Assembly: GCA_002441205.1 (NCBI GenBank)
Contig: DJVN01000183.1
Coordinates: 1 to 9,048 of the forward strand
Reading direction: 5' to 3'
Origin: Syntrophaceae bacterium UBA6255
Lineage (GTDB): Bacteria; Desulfobacterota; Syntrophia; Syntrophales; Smithellaceae
Length of the DNA stretch: 9,048 nt
The notes under the pieces were generated by a model. The model ran no database searches and was not told where the DNA came from. It saw nothing but the letters and a program-made list of their open reading frames with translations. Made by a program: the position numbers and the translations under genes. Of this stretch, positions 6,515-9,048 are shown in pieces. Position 1 is the first letter of the stretch. Each line of letters opens with the position of its first letter.

Positions 6515-7252
6515 TCAAATCATCCCCTCTTCCGCAAAGCTGTAAAAAGAACCATCGCCGATTACAATGTGATCAAGCATCTTGATCTCCAAAAGTTTCC
6601 CCGCATTTTTTAATTCCTGAGTAAATTTTATATCTTCAGGGCTGGGGGAAAGGTTGCCGCTGGGATGATTATGCACGCAGATAATCGCCGCCGCAAATTT
6701 CTGTAAAGCGGCATGGATGATTTCCCTAACAATCGGCATGGCGTGGTTGACAGTGCCCGATGCGACATCGGCGATTTCAATTATTTTATTATTACTGTTG
6801 AGGAAGATAACCTTGAATATTTCCGTTTTCAGGTCGCGCATCTGCGGCATGACGATATTGACAACGTCCTGCGCCGAGGACACCTTCTGTTTGGAATCCT
6901 TTGTTTCAATTTCCCGGAAGCGTCGACCGATTTCCAGCGCAGCTTGAATTTGCGCAAGTTTTGCAGGACCCAGTCCCTTGAATGCTTTCCAATCGCGCAT
7001 ATCGGTTTGGTTCATATTGCGGAAAGAGCCGAATCTATCCATAATTCGGCGCGCAAGATCAATGGCACTTTCGCCTTTTACTCCCGTGCGCAATAAAATC
7101 GCCAGAAGTTCCGATCTACTGAGCGTGTTTGCACCTTTTTTGAGAAGTTTTTCCCGCGGCCTGTCGTCCTCCGGCCATGTATTGATCCCTTTAGAGCTGT
7201 TTCCCATTTTTTTTACCCGCTTCCATTTTGTAACGATGCGGCAACCAGACAT
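6515..7252 (-). CDS. radC: RadC family protein (JAB/JAMM domain)
   Basis: The family was named for a DNA-repair role that was later doubted, and its biochemical function is unsettled. Seen in 245 aa: a RadC N-terminal region (WPEDDRPREKLLKKGANTLS at 26-45, SELLAILLRTG at 47-57), a helix-hairpin-helix-like FKGLGPAKLAQIQAALEIGR (91-110), and the JAMM metalloprotease-like fold with Glu144, His194 and His196 in VHNHPSGNLSPSPEDI, and Asp207. All metal-site residues are present. The ATG at 7252 gives 245 aa. The in-frame ATG at 7207 gives 230 aa, closer to the usual RadC length. The extra N-terminus (MSGCRIVTKWKRVKK) has no family counterpart that I know of, so 7207 is a serious alternative. Neither start has a strong Shine-Dalgarno. 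It lies 124 bases after the PilZ gene on the same strand. No U-tailed hairpin follows it. Confidence 0.9.
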   Translation of the reverse strand: MSGCRIVTKWKRVKKMGNSSKGINTWPEDDRPREKLLKKGANTLSRSELLAILLRTGVKGESAIDLARRIMDRFGSFRNMNQTDMRDWKAFKGLGPAKLAQIQAALEIGRRFREIETKDSKQKVSSAQDVVNIVMPQMRDLKTEIFKVIFLNSNNKIIEIADVASGTVNHAMPIVREIIHAALQKFAAAIICVHNHPSGNLSPSPEDIKFTQELKNAGKLLEIKMLDHIVIGDGSFYSFAEEGMI

Positions 7253-7332
7253 CCGTCTCTAACGGCACCGATCATCAAAGCCTTCTTATTTATCAGCAAT
7301 GCTTCTTTTTCTGTTAAGCGTTCATTGACCAA
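7213..7332 (-). other. Possible small ORF or leader peptide just upstream of the internal radC start
   Basis: In the gap between the PilZ gene and radC the - strand has an open frame of 39 codons from a TTG at 7332. It reads LVNERLTEKEALLINKKALM then IGAVRDGCLVAASLQNGSG, and stops at TAA (7213-7215), five A before the radC ATG at 7207. A nested ATG at 7275 is preceded by AAGAAGG five bases upstream and would encode a 20-aa peptide. I recognise no family. The stop-start closeness suggests translational coupling to radC, but an open frame this short occurs by chance, and it overlaps radC if radC starts at 7252. Confidence 0.2.
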
Positions 7333-7376
7333 TATTGTCTGTATTTCTTTGCAGGGATTTTTTGAGGAACTTGTGT

Positions 7377-9048
7377 TTATTTTTGCTCAAGTTTTTCCAA
7401 TAATCTCTCACGGCGTTTTTTAGCTAATTCTTTGGTAAATTTTTCAGTAATAAATTTTCTCTTGACGACCTTCACGTGATTCTTGATAACGTCCATACCG
7501 CTACCGGCCATATTGGTGTTCAGCACCCAGAAATAGTAGCGTTTCTTACAATCCACTCCCTGCTGCCCAAGATAATCGAAAGGATAAATTAAAATCATGA
7601 TTGTTTCAAGACCATAAACCCTGCCGGCTATACTCACAGCATCCTTCAATACCGACCATGGCAGTGTATTATCTATAACGATAACCTTGATGCTGTTTAT
7701 AAGTTCGGACATATTGACACCAAGGTCTGAAACATCAACAATTACTGCCGCCTTGATCCGTCCGTTTTGTCTAATAGAAAATACTTGACACTCCCGTTTC
7801 AGACCTATTTTATGATACATACTCATGATATTGTTATGATTATGATTTGCTGATGAATCGTAATTCTTATCCGAACGTTCGTTTTCGGCCGCACGGAATT
7901 CCAACGCAAATGCATCGAGCATCATTCCTCCACCTATGCCTTTGTAATATTCTCGCATAAGGCTCAAATCATCTCTGGAAAATTTCTCCATAGTCCAGTC
8001 GCCGGAAAGACCGTTGACACCGAGATCCACATGCATTGACATGTAAGCGAACAGATCCCTGGAACAAACATCTCGATTTTTGAAAGTGTGCCATACGCCC
8101 CCGAAATAATAATTGGAAAATTTGTTTTCCGGCCGATAATAACAGAAATTATACCGCATGTCTTTGGAGTGCACCGGCAGGCGATAGAGGCAATCCATAT
8201 AATTCACAAAATGATTAAGGATTTTCAATCCCGTCCGTATTCCCTTCATCGGAACAGCGGCCATATGATGAATAATCCAGGATTCTTCATATGTTTTAAC
8301 CATGGACATATGAGCGTAAACCTGACCTTGATCCTGATAGGTCAGATGAGTGAAGATGTCCTGACCCTCTTCATAAAGTTTACGATAGGTCTCTTTGAGC
8401 GCCGTGGCATAGGGGCTGATGATACCATATTTGTCGGGATAGATAAATCCCGAGCCGAAAAACAGTTCCCAGAGAGAATTCATATTGACTTTACCGGTCA
8501 TATTGACGTGCGGATCAGCAGCCTTGCTCACGGCGTCGAACAGACGCCGCTGATCATGCAGGGACATATCCAGGATATAAAAACCATACCTGGCCAGATT
8601 CTTCGTTTGTTTGAAACGATAGATCACCTGAGCCGCGCAGGTCAGACTGCTTACCATACCGGGTAACTGAAGCGTCATTTGCGGAATGATCATGCCCGGA
8701 ATAAGAAGCGATTCATTTTCCGGAACCGTTACGGAGAAACCAGAGGCTGAAATATCATCAACCTTGTACTGAATAGAAAGGCCGCATAGAGGATGAACAA
8801 AATGAATAACCGGATGCGGTGTTATCCTTACCCTGTCATTCGGATATTTACGGGTTGAAAAAATCGGCCGGTTATCATGGACAGGTTGAAGAATGATATA
8901 CGAACCCTCATTATCACTGCGCAACATCCGGCATTCACCCATGAAATGAGTTTTGTCGTCCTGATTCAATTTCAAAAATAAATGATTTGCCGGATTAATG
9001 TCCTCCGGGGCATTCAGATAAATTCTTAAATCATTGGGGTTGATGTCT
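7377..9048 (-). CDS. PilZ-domain protein with long C-terminal region, 5' end beyond the window
   Basis: A probable cytoplasmic c-di-GMP-type effector. The frame is open from the right edge through the TTG at 8975, adding at least 24 codons (DINPNDLRIYLNAPEDINPA and onward), so 556 codons are visible and the true start lies outside. Numbering from the TTG: a YcgR-like N-terminal stretch, then a PilZ domain about 40-150. The [D/N]xSxxG motif is present as DISASGF (74-80). The preceding RxxxR is degenerate: RKYPN (42-46) has Asn where the second Arg is expected, so c-di-GMP binding is doubtful. Residues about 165-490 form a long alpha/beta region with LWELFFGSGFIYPDKYG (168-184), many Tyr/His/Met, and an IGGGMMLDAF segment (347-356). 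It loosely resembles GNAT/FemAB acyltransferase-like folds, but I cannot assign it. The tail (500-532) is strongly basic and helical. radC follows 124 bases downstream on the same strand. Confidence 0.75.
   Translation of the reverse strand, partial: DINPNDLRIYLNAPEDINPANHLFLKLNQDDKTHFMGECRMLRSDNEGSYIILQPVHDNRPIFSTRKYPNDRVRITPHPVIHFVHPLCGLSIQYKVDDISASGFSVTVPENESLLIPGMIIPQMTLQLPGMVSSLTCAAQVIYRFKQTKNLARYGFYILDMSLHDQRRLFDAVSKAADPHVNMTGKVNMNSLWELFFGSGFIYPDKYGIISPYATALKETYRKLYEEGQDIFTHLTYQDQGQVYAHMSMVKTYEESWIIHHMAAVPMKGIRTGLKILNHFVNYMDCLYRLPVHSKDMRYNFCYYRPENKFSNYYFGGVWHTFKNRDVCSRDLFAYMSMHVDLGVNGLSGDWTMEKFSRDDLSLMREYYKGIGGGMMLDAFALEFRAAENERSDKNYDSSANHNHNNIMSMYHKIGLKRECQVFSIRQNGRIKAAVIVDVSDLGVNMSELINSIKVIVIDNTLPWSVLKDAVSIAGRVYGLETIMILIYPFDYLGQQGVDCKKRYYFWVLNTNMAGSGMDVIKNHVKVVKRKFITEKFTKELAKKRRERLLEKLEQK

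Noticed and set aside
6509..6518. Palindrome TTGATATCAA at the 3' end of radC
   Set aside because: A 10-base AT-rich palindrome without loop or U-run is neither a terminator nor a supported operator; likely chance.
8088..8666. 192-codon + strand open frame opposite the PilZ-domain gene
   Set aside because: It is a shadow of the long - strand frame, which extends across the whole region and carries the PilZ motif. No family resemblance and no upstream ribosome site were seen.

Overview
The window looks like a chromosomal segment of a Gram-negative anaerobe. A syntrophic or sulfate-reducing deltaproteobacterium (Desulfobacterota, Syntrophales-like) is my best inference. The basis is gene content: an ADP-forming acyl-CoA synthetase made of separate subunits, a DUF362 ferredoxin-like protein, a TatT-type TRAP lipoprotein, a PilZ protein and RadC. 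No rRNA, tRNA, insertion sequence, CRISPR array or phage gene is visible, so the lineage call is not secured by a marker gene.

Layout. (1) 1-1115: a + strand TatT-like outer-envelope lipoprotein meets a - strand psiF-like gene at a bidirectional hairpin terminator (1054-1086). The psiF gene is split: its second PsiF repeat is intact but in another reading frame (1113-1202). (2) 1453-1786: an AT-rich divergent intergenic region with a candidate promoter on each side and a small palindrome. (3) 1787-4936: a compact + strand operon encoding the ATP-grasp (beta) and CoA-binding/phosphohistidine (alpha) subunits of an NDP-forming acyl-CoA synthetase, followed by a DUF362 protein with two 4Fe-4S clusters. 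(4) 4946-4974: a hairpin between convergent genes, then a - strand SGNH/GDSL hydrolase (5003-6076) with a very good sigma-70-type promoter (6162-6190). (5) 6077-6514: 438 bases without an intact gene. On the + strand I can read what looks like a decayed relic of an RND efflux membrane-fusion protein. (6) 6515-9048: - strand radC, preceded by a long PilZ-domain protein whose 5' end runs off the right edge of the window.

How the genes may work together. The two synthetase subunits form one enzyme (acyl-CoA + ADP + Pi <-> acid + CoA + ATP), a typical ATP-conserving step in fermentative or syntrophic energy metabolism. The DUF362 protein next to it is probably co-transcribed, but its role is unknown. 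PilZ and radC are on the same strand with 124 bases between them and no terminator, so they may share a transcript. No convincing new defence or mobile system is present. The points most worth a second look are the frameshifted psiF, the RND relic whose left block contains the hydrolase promoter's -35, and the large PilZ protein with a degenerate c-di-GMP motif and a long unassigned C-terminal region.
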